Counted from the stretch's first letter, positions 43,986 through 52,431 are shown. The stretch is DNA of 64,000 nucleotides from Chryseobacterium sp. S0630 (GCF_024158915.1 NZ_JAMZGF010000011.1:42499-106498), one strand, 5' to 3'. Program-made: numbers and translations. Notes: a model not told the origin generated them from the letters alone.

Positions 43986-44022
43986 AAAACAAAACAGCCA
44001 CCCAAAAAAGGTGGCTGTTTAT
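43986..44022 (-). terminator. Intrinsic terminator of lysA
   Basis: Stem AAACAGCCACC / GGTGGCTGTTT with a short A-rich loop; the minus-strand tail is TTTTGTTTTG. It lies just past the lysA stop. Confidence 0.75.
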
Positions 44023-44039
44023 ATGATATGTTTCGGATT

Positions 44040-45242
44040 TTACATCACTACTTCTATCTGATTTCTCAACAAATCTTCAAACTCATCTCTTTTACGGATC
44101 AAATGAGCTTTTCCATCTAAGAACATAACTTCAGCAGGCTTTAATCTTGAGTTGAAGTTTGAACTCATTTCAAAACCATATGCTCCTGCATTGTGGAAAG
44201 CAAGGATATCTCCTTCTCTTACTTCATTCAGTTTTCTGTCCCATGCGAATGTATCGGTTTCACAGATGTTTCCTACTACCGTGTAAATTCTTTCTGCTCC
44301 TTTCGGATTAGACAGGTTCTCAATCATGTGATAAGAATCGTAGAACATCGGACGGATCAAATGATTAAATCCTGAATTCACTCCTACAAAAACGGTAGCA
44401 GTTGTCTGCTTGATTACATTAGCTTTCACCAATAAATATCCGCTTTTCCCAACTAAGAATTTCCCGGGTTCAAACCATAATTCAAATTTTTTCCCTGTAG
44501 ATTTTGAAAATTCAGAAATTACTTTTTCTACTTTTTTACCTAATGTTCTCACATCAGTTTCTTCTTCACTGTCCTGGTAAGGGATTTTGAAACCACTTCC
44601 CATATCCAGATATTTCAGGTTCGGGAAATGCTCAGAAAGTTCCAGCATGATCTCCAAGGCCTGAAGGAATACATCAGGATCTTTAATTTCGCTTCCTGTA
44701 TGCATGTGAAGTCCTTCAACATTCAGGTTGGTACTTTTCATCACTCTTTCGATGTGACGAACCTGGTGAATGGAAATACCGAATTTACTGTCGATATGCC
44801 CTGTTGAAATCTTATAGTTACCGCCAGCAAAAATATGCGGATTGATTCTTACTAAAATAGGATAGGTGTTTCCGTATTTATTCCCGAATTGCTCAAGAAT
44901 AGAAATGTTATCAATGTTAATATGAACTCCAAAAGTCATTGCTTCTTCTATTTCAGCCAGATCAACACAATTGGGAGTAAACAATATCTTTTCTTTCGAA
45001 AATCCTGCCTTTAATCCCAGTTTAACCTCGTTAATAGATACACAATCCAAAGATGCCCCCAGGTTCTTGACATACTTAAGAATATTGATATTTGTCAAAG
45101 CCTTTGCAGCGTAGAAGAACTTCGTATGTTTTAAAAATGAAGAGGTAAGTTTTTCGTATTGAACTTTGATGGACTCCGCATCATAAACATACACTGGTGT
45201 GCCAAACTCATTGGCAATCTTTAATAATTCTTTTGAATTCAT
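44040..45242 (-). CDS. lysA: Diaminopimelate decarboxylase
   Basis: Last step of lysine synthesis: meso-DAP to L-lysine, PLP-dependent, 400 aa. PLP lysine is K47 in FYAAKALTN. Other family marks are HMHTGSEI, LDMGSGFKIPY, ELWFEPGKFLV (Arg replaced region), the VGNICETDTFAWD substrate cysteine and GAYGFEMSSNFNSR. A terminator follows the gene. Upstream is a 154-bp leader with a short Lys-rich ORF and a terminator hairpin (45259-45292), suggesting transcription attenuation by lysine; see the leader features. Confidence 0.95.
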   Translation of the reverse strand: MNSKELLKIANEFGTPVYVYDAESIKVQYEKLTSSFLKHTKFFYAAKALTNINILKYVKNLGASLDCVSINEVKLGLKAGFSKEKILFTPNCVDLAEIEEAMTFGVHINIDNISILEQFGNKYGNTYPILVRINPHIFAGGNYKISTGHIDSKFGISIHQVRHIERVMKSTNLNVEGLHMHTGSEIKDPDVFLQALEIMLELSEHFPNLKYLDMGSGFKIPYQDSEEETDVRTLGKKVEKVISEFSKSTGKKFELWFEPGKFLVGKSGYLLVKANVIKQTTATVFVGVNSGFNHLIRPMFYDSYHMIENLSNPKGAERIYTVVGNICETDTFAWDRKLNEVREGDILAFHNAGAYGFEMSSNFNSRLKPAEVMFLDGKAHLIRKRDEFEDLLRNQIEVVM

Positions 45243-45258
45243 AATTTCATTTTAACAT

Positions 45259-45292
45259 AAAAAAAGGCAGATTCTTCAGAAAAGAGCCTGCC
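45259..45292 (-). terminator. Attenuator-like terminator in the lysA leader
   Basis: On the minus strand GGCAG (45292-45288) pairs with CTGCC (45270-45266), with an inner TCTT / AAGA helix and a run of seven T. It lies 16 bp upstream of the lysA start. It could also serve as the terminator of the upstream exonuclease gene, but the competing upstream pairing and the Lys-rich ORF argue for attenuation. In the minus direction AAAAGAG (45326-45320) can pair with CTCTTTT (45286-45280) inside the left arm, preventing the hairpin. Confidence 0.7.
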
Positions 45293-45324
45293 ACATTGAT
45301 TATTTTTTATGCAAGACAACTCTT

Positions 45325-45396
45325 TTAAATATTCCAAACCTTAGAGAACTTTACAGCTCCCTTTTTTCCAGTTTTATTTTGTTTAAAATTTTGCAT
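45325..45396 (-). CDS. Putative 23-aa lysine-rich leader peptide of lysA
   Basis: Short ORF read from the ATG at 45394-45396 to TAA: 23 residues with six lysines at positions 5, 8, 11, 12, 16 and 19 (MQNFKQNKTGKKGAV begins it). It starts about 20 bp after a -7 box and its stop codon overlaps the AAAAGAG segment that competes with the attenuator hairpin. Lys is a common residue in AT-rich genomes, so chance must be considered, but the placement upstream of a lysine biosynthesis gene is what an amino-acid attenuator would look like. It is too short for general ORF criteria. Confidence 0.6.
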   Translation of the reverse strand: MQNFKQNKTGKKGAVKFSKVWNI

Positions 45397-45415
45397 TGCT
45401 TGTATTTATTTTTTG

Positions 45416-45423
45416 CAAAAATA
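45416..45423 (-). promoter_or_regulatory. -7 box of the lysA leader
   Basis: TATTTTTG (TAnnTTTG) on the minus strand, 20 bp before the leader ATG. No perfect TTG at -33; the region is T-rich. Confidence 0.5.
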
Positions 45424-45502
45424 CTATTTATTTTTTACTTTTTAAAAATTGATTTTACAAGTATTGTGTTCAGAAGATAACTTGTAACATATAGACACTC
45501 TT

Positions 45503-46726
45503 TTACTTCGGTAACGGTAATGTCTCAAAATCCCCACGAAGCAGCGCCAACTGCAATTCGTTATTCAGATCTGTGGAAGATAGCGGAAGATCAATTTTCA
45601 ACTTAGCCAGCTTACTCAGTGTCTGAATCTGCGTAAACAGCTCATAGAATCCAAAGGAAACCACCTTCCCGTTTTCTATGATTAAAAATAATTTCTCTCC
45701 TAATTTTCTTCCAGGCCCCAGCCAAAGTTCATTCCTTTTTCTGAATTCAATTTTTTGTTTCAGGACAGAAAAATCTTTAAATTCTTCCTGAGAACCAATG
45801 AACTGAACAGCTTTTGTCCCCTGAGTAAATGATCTGAATTTCAAGACCGGTTTCTCAGTTTTATTGAGTTTATTTTTCTCAACCACATATTTATTATTCC
45901 TGAAATATAATCCGAAAGGTAAAACTTCTTTCTTTTTAATATTCTTGGAATTCAGGATCAATTTGGCAATAATATCTGTTCCGGTAAGCTCAAAATTAAT
46001 CTGCTCAACATCTTTCTGAATCTGTTCCCATTTTTTTGATTTGGAATTGAAAACCTTTTTGGAAAATTTGTTGATATCCTGAACATAATCAGAGAACATG
46101 ATACGACCAGCTTCATCCTGAAAGTATACAAATCCTTTATCATTAGGAAGATCCTGGGTCAGTTCTTTGATCTTATTGATATACGTTTTGGCATTAGACT
46201 CATCGTGCTGCTTCTGAATGATTTCATTTTCTGTATCCTTTGAAATCAGAAGTTTGAAAAGTTCTAAGGTAGCTCTTGCATCGCCTTCTGCTCTGTGATG
46301 ATTCGTCAAAGGAATACCCAATGATTTCACCAGTTTTCCCAACGAATAACTTACCTCATCAGGAATCAGTTTTTTCGCTAACGGAATTGTATCTAAAGTG
46401 TTGATTTTAAAATCATAACCAAGCCTTTTGAATGACTGGCGAAGCATCCTGTAATCAAAATCAATATTATGACCTACCAAAGTTGTATTTTGAGTAATTT
46501 CTATCACTCTTTTGGCAATTTCATGAAATTTCGGAGCAGTTTTGACCATTTTCGGGGTAATACTGGTCAGTTTTTGTACAAAAGGGGTAATATCACCTTC
46601 AGGGTTTACCAGAGATATAAACTGGTCTATAATTTTCTGACCGTCATATCTGTAAATGGCGATATCTATAATGCATTCATTTCTATAACCTGCACCATTA
46701 CTTTCTATATCTATAATTGAATACAT
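45503..46726 (-). CDS. DnaQ-like 3'-5' exonuclease with degenerate GIY-YIG-like domain, 407 aa
   Basis: N-terminal DEDDh exonuclease (about residues 1-165): D6 and E8 in SIIDIESNG, HNIDFDYRM (third acid), and HHRAEGDARAT with H and D. This resembles the epsilon subunit of DNA polymerase III. A second region (about 200-285) recalls the UvrC/Cho GIY-YIG fold (KGFVYFQDEAGRIMFSDY, INFELTGTDIIAKLILNSKN), but the catalytic YIG is replaced by FSD, so this part is probably inactive. The fusion is known in flavobacteria. The remaining 120 residues are not recognised. It probably acts in DNA repair or proofreading. Confidence 0.82.
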   Translation of the reverse strand: MYSIIDIESNGAGYRNECIIDIAIYRYDGQKIIDQFISLVNPEGDITPFVQKLTSITPKMVKTAPKFHEIAKRVIEITQNTTLVGHNIDFDYRMLRQSFKRLGYDFKINTLDTIPLAKKLIPDEVSYSLGKLVKSLGIPLTNHHRAEGDARATLELFKLLISKDTENEIIQKQHDESNAKTYINKIKELTQDLPNDKGFVYFQDEAGRIMFSDYVQDINKFSKKVFNSKSKKWEQIQKDVEQINFELTGTDIIAKLILNSKNIKKKEVLPFGLYFRNNKYVVEKNKLNKTEKPVLKFRSFTQGTKAVQFIGSQEEFKDFSVLKQKIEFRKRNELWLGPGRKLGEKLFLIIENGKVVSFGFYELFTQIQTLSKLAKLKIDLPLSSTDLNNELQLALLRGDFETLPLPK

Positions 46727-46824
46727 GAATGTGTGTTAACTGCTGTTTTTCTAGTTTAATATTTAAAACCGATCTCTTATTCCCCAATAAAATACGGTCT
46801 TACTTTTCTTTGTTAAGTAAAGAT

Positions 46825-46867
46825 AACCTGCTAAAATAACAAAAAATATATCAAAATACAGCAGGTT
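46825..46867 (-). terminator. Weak hairpin after the HerA-like gene
   Basis: AACCTGCT / AGCAGGTT with a 27-base loop, just past the HerA-like stop. No strong T-run, so it is a doubtful terminator. Confidence 0.3.
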
Positions 46868-46878
46868 GTCTTTCAAAA

Positions 46879-48405
46879 TTATCTTCTTCTGCCTCCCAAA
46901 CCGAACATTCCCAGAATGGCTTTTGCTCCTTCTCTCATTAATGTAGAGGTAAAAGTACGGCCAGCTTTACTCTGTAATACCTGTTCAAACATTCCGGGCT
47001 CTTCTTTTACCGGTTTTGTCTTTTGTGTAGGTGACGGGTTTTGTGCAGCCTGTTCCATCCTGTTAGTAAGCATTTCGTAAGCAGATTCTCTGTCAATTGC
47101 CTGCTCATATTTCGCCACAAGTGCTGATCTTGAAGTCAGATCAGAAATTTCTGCGTCATTCAAAACATCCATTCTTGATTCCGGAGAGATCAGATAAGTA
47201 TGTACCAATGGGGTTGGAATTCCTTTTTCATCAAGAGCTGTAACAAATGCTTCTCCAATTCCTAAATTCTGGATCAGACTGGAAGCATTATAGTATTCTG
47301 TGGTAGGATAATTTTCAACGGCTTTGGTAATTTCTTTTTTATCTTTCGCAGTAAATCCTCTCAGTGCATGCTGTATTTTCAACCCTAATTGGGAAAGGAC
47401 ATTTTCAGGGACATCACCAGGAATCTGTGTAATAAAATAGATCCCAACTCCTTTGGAACGGATCAGTTTTACCATTGTTTCAATTTGTGAAAGAAGCGCT
47501 TTGGAAGCTTCATCAAAAATCAGGTGGGCTTCATCAATGAATAACACCAATTTCGGCTTTCCGCTATCTCCTTCTTCCGGAAATGTCATATAAATTTCTG
47601 CAAAAAGAGAAAGCATAAACGTGGAGAAAAGCTGTGGTTTGTTCTGGATATCTGCTACTCTTAAAATATTAACGACTCCTTTTCCGTCTCTTGTTTCCAG
47701 TAAGTCATGAACATCAAAGCTTAATTCACCGAAAAATCCTGCTGCTCCCTGTTGCTCCAGGGCCACAATAGATCTTAAAATAGCTCCGAGAGACGCTGGG
47801 GCAATAGATCCGTAATTGGCTGCAAGCTCGGCTTTTCCTTGTGCATTATCCGTCACATACTGAAGTACTTTTTTTAAATCGTTAAGATCAATCAATGGAA
47901 GTCCTTTATCATCACAGTATTTGAAGACAATGGACATAATACTTTGCTGTGTATCATTCAATTCAAGGATTTTGCTTAATAAAACAGGCCCGAATTCTGT
48001 AACCGTAGCTCTCAATTTTACACCTTTTCCTCCGGAAATGCTCATGAGTTCTACCGGAAAGCCTTGTGGATTATAAGGAAGCTGTGTTTTGCCATACCTT
48101 TCTTCAATGATAGGATTCATCTGTCCCGCTTCTGCAATCCCGGAAAAGTCTCCTTTAATATCCAGAACCAAAGAGGGAATTCCTGCATGAGAAAGCTGTT
48201 CTGCAAACACCTGTAATGTTTTTGTTTTACCGGTTCCGGTAGCTCCGGCAATAAGACCGTGACGGTTTATGGTTTTCAGAGGTATAGTTACGTTCACTTC
48301 TGTAACTACTTCTCCGTCCAACATTCCTTTTCCTAATATTATATGCTCTCCTTTTGGAGTGTATCTCGTGTTAAGTTCTTCAATAAATTGTGTTTTGTCT
48401 GCCAT
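46879..48405 (-). CDS. HerA-like / DUF853 DNA-translocating ATPase, 508 aa
   Basis: P-loop ATPase of the FtsK-HerA superfamily. Walker A GATGTGKT (54-61) and Walker B KLVLFIDEAHLIFDE. YFITQIPGDVPENVLSQLGL carries the conserved sensor region, and the C-terminus is a DUF853 tail with LGMFGLGGRRR. The family is linked to DNA end processing or plasmid/genome maintenance, but no NurA nuclease is adjacent. No signal peptide. The 342-bp upstream spacer holds no obvious promoter. Confidence 0.88.
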   Translation of the reverse strand: MADKTQFIEELNTRYTPKGEHIILGKGMLDGEVVTEVNVTIPLKTINRHGLIAGATGTGKTKTLQVFAEQLSHAGIPSLVLDIKGDFSGIAEAGQMNPIIEERYGKTQLPYNPQGFPVELMSISGGKGVKLRATVTEFGPVLLSKILELNDTQQSIMSIVFKYCDDKGLPLIDLNDLKKVLQYVTDNAQGKAELAANYGSIAPASLGAILRSIVALEQQGAAGFFGELSFDVHDLLETRDGKGVVNILRVADIQNKPQLFSTFMLSLFAEIYMTFPEEGDSGKPKLVLFIDEAHLIFDEASKALLSQIETMVKLIRSKGVGIYFITQIPGDVPENVLSQLGLKIQHALRGFTAKDKKEITKAVENYPTTEYYNASSLIQNLGIGEAFVTALDEKGIPTPLVHTYLISPESRMDVLNDAEISDLTSRSALVAKYEQAIDRESAYEMLTNRMEQAAQNPSPTQKTKPVKEEPGMFEQVLQSKAGRTFTSTLMREGAKAILGMFGLGGRRR

Positions 48406-48747
48406 TTGATTGCTTTTTTAAACTTATAAATATAAAATTTTTTGTAAAATATGTAAAGATATTTTCAGAAGAACTTCTCTCTATTCCTTTCGAAAATAAA
48501 TTTGCCCTTTGATAATCAAATCTTAAACCACGATTATTTTTTTTCATATCAGGAAGCGTATAAGAACTAAACATGATATAAAACAGCATTCGCCAATTGA
48601 CATTATGTAAGGCATTCTTTTTGCTTAAAAACAACATACTAAACACACGTTTAACAAAGTATTGAAAGAAACTATCAATGGGATTTAACATTTCATTTAG
48701 AATTTATCTAATACTTTGTATCTTTAACTCATTAAAAAAAGACCCCA
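48406..48747. other. 342-bp spacer between HerA-like and persulfide dioxygenase genes
   Basis: No convincing gene. A minus-strand ORF of 103 codons crosses it and overlaps the HerA-like gene's start; it has no signal, domain or family match and is treated as chance. The divergent promoters of both neighbours must lie here. TATCTTTA at 48719-48726 is a near match to a -7 box for the plus-strand gene. No hairpin or repeat was seen. Confidence 0.5.
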
Positions 48748-50157
48748 ATGAAAATTGAACAAATATATACGGGCTGTCTGGCTCAGGGTGCCTATTATAT
48801 TGTATCAGAGAATGAAGCTGTCATTATTGATCCTCTAAGAGAAGTAAAACCTTATCTGGATCGTCTGGAAAAAGACAATGTCACTTTAAAATATATTTTT
48901 GAAACTCACTTCCATGCAGATTTTGTATCAGGACATTTGGATTTAAGCAAAAAAACAGGTGCTCCTATTGTATACGGACCTACTGCTGCTCCTGAATTTG
49001 ATGCCATCATTGCTGAAGACAATCAGGTTTTTGAGATCGGAAAAGTGAAAATAAAGGTTATGCATACTCCTGGACATACGATGGAAAGCAGTACTTACCT
49101 TTTAATCGATGAAAATGGTGTTGAAACTGCAATTTTCACAGGTGATACCCTGTTTTTAGGAGATGTAGGAAGACCGGATCTTGCACAGAAGGCGACTAAC
49201 CTTACTCAGGAAGACCTTGCAGGAATCCTTTACGACAGTCTTCAGAACAAAATTATGCCGTTGGATGACAGCATCACAGTTTATCCAGCTCATGGAGCAG
49301 GATCTGCGTGTGGGAAGAATATGCAGAAGGAAACGGTAGACATTTTAGGGAACCAAAAAAGAACAAACTACGCTCTTAATCAACCGGATAAAGCTTCTTT
49401 TATCAGAGAAGTTCTTGATGGCTTAACCGCTCCTCCAAAATATTTCGGGATGAATGTTGCTTTAAATAAAGGTGGCTATGAAAGCCTGGACGTTGTGATG
49501 AACAAAGGCTTACAGCCTGTTGCACCTGAAGATTTTGAAGCACTGGCAGAGGAAACAGGAGCATTAATTTTAGATACAAGAGGAGCTGCGGACTTCCATA
49601 AAGGATTTGTTCCCAACTCTATCAATATAGGACTGAAAGGAGATTTTGCCCCATGGGTAGGAACCCTTATTGTAGATGTAAAGCATCCTTTATTATTAGT
49701 TACTGATGAAGGAACTGAAGAGGAAGTGATTACAAGACTGAGCCGAGTAGGCTTTGACAATGTGATTGGTTACCTGAAAGGAAGTTTTGAAGCATGGAAA
49801 AAAGCTGGTAAGGAAATTGACGAAGTTAAAAGAATTACTCCGTCTGAATTTGCAGAGCAGTTTACAGCAGACGCTACTGTAATTGATGTAAGAAAACTGA
49901 CTGAATACTCTGCAGAACACATTGACAACGCTTACAACAAACCATTGGATACCATCAGCGACTGGGCACGTACCATTGATGATTCTGAACACTTCTTCCT
50001 GCACTGCGCCGGCGGATACAGAAGCATGATTGCCGCAAGCATCCTTAACTCACACGGAATCAGAAATTTTACTGAAATAGAAGGTGGTTTTAACGGAATC
50101 AAAAAAACGGAAAAACTTCCAACTACAGATTTTGTATGTCAATCTAAGACCTTGTAA
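48748..50157 (+). CDS. Metallo-beta-lactamase fold / rhodanese fusion (persulfide dioxygenase-like)
   Basis: 469 aa. The N-terminal MBL-fold domain (about 1-235) has ETHFHADFVSGH (His54, His56, Asp58, His63), then HTPGHTMESSTYL and IFTGDTLFLGDVGRPD, like ETHE1-type persulfide dioxygenases. Two rhodanese domains follow. The first (about 260-350) lacks the catalytic Cys (LLVTDEG), while the second (about 365-455) has the active loop HCAGGYRS. It probably oxidises glutathione or protein persulfides in sulfide detoxification. It is 3 bp from the rhodanese lipoprotein and 394 bp upstream of the thioredoxin, as an operon. Confidence 0.9.
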   Translation: MKIEQIYTGCLAQGAYYIVSENEAVIIDPLREVKPYLDRLEKDNVTLKYIFETHFHADFVSGHLDLSKKTGAPIVYGPTAAPEFDAIIAEDNQVFEIGKVKIKVMHTPGHTMESSTYLLIDENGVETAIFTGDTLFLGDVGRPDLAQKATNLTQEDLAGILYDSLQNKIMPLDDSITVYPAHGAGSACGKNMQKETVDILGNQKRTNYALNQPDKASFIREVLDGLTAPPKYFGMNVALNKGGYESLDVVMNKGLQPVAPEDFEALAEETGALILDTRGAADFHKGFVPNSINIGLKGDFAPWVGTLIVDVKHPLLLVTDEGTEEEVITRLSRVGFDNVIGYLKGSFEAWKKAGKEIDEVKRITPSEFAEQFTADATVIDVRKLTEYSAEHIDNAYNKPLDTISDWARTIDDSEHFFLHCAGGYRSMIAASILNSHGIRNFTEIEGGFNGIKKTEKLPTTDFVCQSKTL

Positions 50158-50160
50158 GAC

Positions 50161-50538
50161 ATGAAAATTCAGTTTTTCGGATTATTTTTAGCATTAGCAT
50201 TTACATTAAGTGCCTGTAAGACAAACCCTACAGCTACAGTTCCTACAGCCAACATCAAAGAAGTGGTTAACAGCCCTGATGTAACATTAGTAGATGTCAG
50301 AATTCCGGAGCAATATGCTGCAGGAACAGCAAAAAATGCTATCAATATTCCATTAGCAGAGATTCAAAACAATATAGAAACTCTAAAAGGAAAAAAAGTT
50401 GTTGTGTTTTGCAATAAAGGAATCCAGGCAGATCAGGCCATGGAAATTCTGAAGAAAAATGGTGTGGAAGCTTATGATGGAACAACCTGGAAGAATGTAA
50501 AAGCGATCCAGGATGAAACAAACAAAAAAGCAAACTAA
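50161..50538 (+). CDS. Rhodanese-like lipoprotein, 125 aa
   Basis: Single-domain sulfurtransferase anchored by a lipid. The signal peptide ends in a lipobox TLSAC (Cys19). The rhodanese domain (about 30-120) has DVRIPEQYAAGTAKNAINIP and the catalytic loop VVVFCNKGIQA with Cys. It is exposed to the periplasm or on the outer membrane, unlike the cytoplasmic MBL-rhodanese fusion before it. Start 3 bp after the previous stop, 13 bp before the thioredoxin ATG. Confidence 0.85.
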   Translation: MKIQFFGLFLALAFTLSACKTNPTATVPTANIKEVVNSPDVTLVDVRIPEQYAAGTAKNAINIPLAEIQNNIETLKGKKVVVFCNKGIQADQAMEILKKNGVEAYDGTTWKNVKAIQDETNKKAN

Positions 50539-50551
50539 TAAAACCAAAACT

Positions 50552-50851
50552 ATGTCACAAAAATTTCAGGAAATCATAGATTCCGAAAGACCAGTACTTA
50601 TCGATTTTTTCGCAACATGGTGTCAGCCTTGTAAAGTACAGTCTTCGGTATTAAATACAGTAAAGGAAAATATTGGCGAAGGAGCCAGAATTATAAAGGT
50701 AGATGTAGATCAATATCCTGCACTGGCAGCTCAGTATGGTGTTCGTGGAGTCCCTACACTGGCGATTTTCAAAAAAGGAGAAATGCTATGGAAGGAAAGT
50801 GGTGTTCATGATGTGAATACCCTCACACAACTTTTACAAGAATACGCTTAA
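50552..50851 (+). CDS. Thioredoxin
   Basis: 99-aa thioredoxin with active site WCQPC (residues 23-27) in PVLIDFFATWCQPCK, and RGVPTLAIFKKGE with the cis-Pro. It has no signal peptide, so it is cytoplasmic. The longer in-frame ORF from 50513 begins inside the preceding gene with a Lys/Thr-rich stretch; ATG 50552 is the real start by family comparison. It closes the sulfur operon and is followed by a strong terminator. Confidence 0.93.
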   Translation: MSQKFQEIIDSERPVLIDFFATWCQPCKVQSSVLNTVKENIGEGARIIKVDVDQYPALAAQYGVRGVPTLAIFKKGEMLWKESGVHDVNTLTQLLQEYA

Positions 50852-50878
50852 AACTGTGATTTTTCACAGTTTTTTTGC
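50849..50878 (+). terminator. Intrinsic terminator of the sulfur operon
   Basis: Stem AAACTGTGA / TCACAGTTT with a 4-base loop and a T-run; it begins at the last base of the thioredoxin stop codon. Confidence 0.85.
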
Positions 50879-50879
50879 T

Positions 50880-50990
50880 TTTTATAATTCCCGCAGATCG
50901 CACAGATTTCCACAGATAATTATGCTTATTTTTCTTTATATAGAAATTAAAAATCTGTGAAGATCTGCGAAATCTGTGGGAAAATCTTAA
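50880..50990. repeat. Dispersed CACAGAT-type inverted repeat, copy 3
   Basis: Left arm CCCGCAGATCGCACAGATTT-CCACAGAT (50890-50917) and an inverted right arm AAATCTGTGAAGATCTGCGAAATCTGTGGG. Together they form a long imperfect hairpin between the thioredoxin and omega-amidase genes. The left arm resembles copy 2 (32090-32170). Confidence 0.6.
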
Positions 50991-51739
50991 AATTCAATAG
51001 AAAAGGAATCTCTATCATTCAAAAACTGGAAATGCTTTCTAAAATCGTTCAATTCTTCCATATAGAGTTCTGCAGTTACAAGACTTCCCTGTTTCTGAGA
51101 AATTTCTTTTCCATCCCCAAAGAAGCAGTGAGAACTTTCCTGATAAAACAAATCATTTCCATCGGTCCCGATTCTATTTAAACCAAATACAAAAGATAAG
51201 TTTTCAATAGCTCTGGCTTTTAGCAAGTGTTCCCATGCTCCTACTCTTTTCTCAGGCCAGTTGGCAACATATAAAAGGGCATCATAATCATCATTATTCC
51301 TTGCAAAGACAGGAAAACGAAGATCATAACATACCTGAAGCAGGAAACGTATTCCTTTATATTCAACAATTACTCTTTCTTTTCCTGGTGTGTACACTTT
51401 ATCTTCTCCGGAAAAAGAGAACAGGTGTCTTTTATCATAAAAAGATGTTTCACCATCCGGCTTTATAAAAAACATTCTGTTATAAAATTTTCCGTTTTGT
51501 TCTACCGGAGCACTTCCGCAAAACGCTGCATTTTTCTCTTTCGAGATCTTTTTCAAAAACTCCAGTGATTCATTATTTCTGTCCGAAACTTCAGAAGCAT
51601 CCATACAGAAACCTGTTGAAAACATTTCAGGAAGAAGAAACAGATCTGCCTCTACATTCAGTAGTTCACTTTCTATATGTGCAAAATTCTCAGTTTTATT
51701 TTTCCAGATGATATCTAAATTAAGCCCTACAACTTTCAT
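50987..51739 (-). CDS. Nitrilase-superfamily omega-amidase (YafV-like)
   Basis: Carbon-nitrogen hydrolase, 250 aa. Catalytic triad visible: Glu38 in LLPEMFSTGF, Lys103 in YDKRHLFSF and Cys137 in QVCYDLRFPV. RVGAWEHLLKARAIEN and the AENLSFVFGLNRIG-like region are family-typical. It deamidates 2-oxoglutaramate or related compounds in methionine salvage and glutamine transamination. Divergent from the next gene; no signal peptide. Close relatives are biotin- or carbamoyl-hydrolases, but the CYDLRFP motif favours omega-amidase. Confidence 0.9.
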   Translation of the reverse strand: MKVVGLNLDIIWKNKTENFAHIESELLNVEADLFLLPEMFSTGFCMDASEVSDRNNESLEFLKKISKEKNAAFCGSAPVEQNGKFYNRMFFIKPDGETSFYDKRHLFSFSGEDKVYTPGKERVIVEYKGIRFLLQVCYDLRFPVFARNNDDYDALLYVANWPEKRVGAWEHLLKARAIENLSFVFGLNRIGTDGNDLFYQESSHCFFGDGKEISQKQGSLVTAELYMEELNDFRKHFQFLNDRDSFSIEF

Positions 51740-51960
51740 CTTTTATTCTTTTTAAATTATTCCAAATGTGAAGTATAAAAATACAGCTTTTATCTTTACA
51801 AAAGGAGAATTAAATGGTTGAAAAGATGGTTTTTCACGCAAAAACAGGGTACTATTTCTTAATAATTTATTAAAGTCAATCATTTTTATACGACTCCCAT
51901 TCTTTCGGTTTCATTTTTGATAGAGATATTTTTTATTATTACCCTTAAAATTAAAAATTT

Positions 51961-52401
51961 ATGAAGAAATTGTTTTTTATGGTGGCGATCTTCTTTTTTG
52001 GTGCTATGGCTAATGCTCAGGCCTGGACAGGAAAGGGAGATCAGAAAATACAACTGGGACTGAGCGCATGGGGATATGGAACCGGAATCACGGGAACTTA
52101 CGACTATGGACTCAACAAACTTATTTCTGTAGGAGCCGGGATTAATGGCTACTTCGACAATTATAAAAACAACGATAAAGATAATCGTGTTTTTGTTTTC
52201 GGAAGATTGAACTTTCACTTACAGGAAGCTTTAAACTTGCCCTCCAAATGGGATATCTACCCTGGAGTAGACCTTGGAGTTCTTGGGAGAGACTTTGGAG
52301 TGGGAGCTCACATCGGAGCCCGTTATTTCTTCACAGAGAAAATTGGAGTCTTTGCAGAGGTTGGTAATAATGGCAGCCTTGGTGTTTCTTTCAATTTATA
52401 A
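51961..52401 (+). CDS. Small outer-membrane beta-barrel protein (DUF6646-like), 146 aa
   Basis: Signal peptide of about 20 residues (FFFGAMANAQ) followed by an eight-strand-like barrel: QKIQLGLSAWGYGTGITGTY, SVGAGINGYF, RVFVFGRLNFHL, YPGVDLGVLG, GAHIGARYFF, IGVFAEVGNNGSLGVSFNL. It resembles the DUF6646 family of Flavobacteriia. Ends in the aromatic/hydrophobic C-terminus of outer-membrane proteins. It has its own terminator and no obvious operon partner. Confidence 0.75.
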   Translation: MKKLFFMVAIFFFGAMANAQAWTGKGDQKIQLGLSAWGYGTGITGTYDYGLNKLISVGAGINGYFDNYKNNDKDNRVFVFGRLNFHLQEALNLPSKWDIYPGVDLGVLGRDFGVGAHIGARYFFTEKIGVFAEVGNNGSLGVSFNL

Positions 52402-52431
52402 TCTTATCATCAAATCGTCTTTAAATATGAC

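Noticed and set aside
48380..48691. Minus-strand ORF of 103 codons overlapping the HerA-like gene start
   Set aside because: No signal peptide, domain or family pattern; it overlaps the start of a real gene in another frame and looks like chance coding in AT-rich spacer.
50513..50551. Longer N-terminus of the thioredoxin
   Set aside because: The extra 13 residues lie inside the preceding gene and are absent from the thioredoxin family pattern; the ATG at 50552 fits better.
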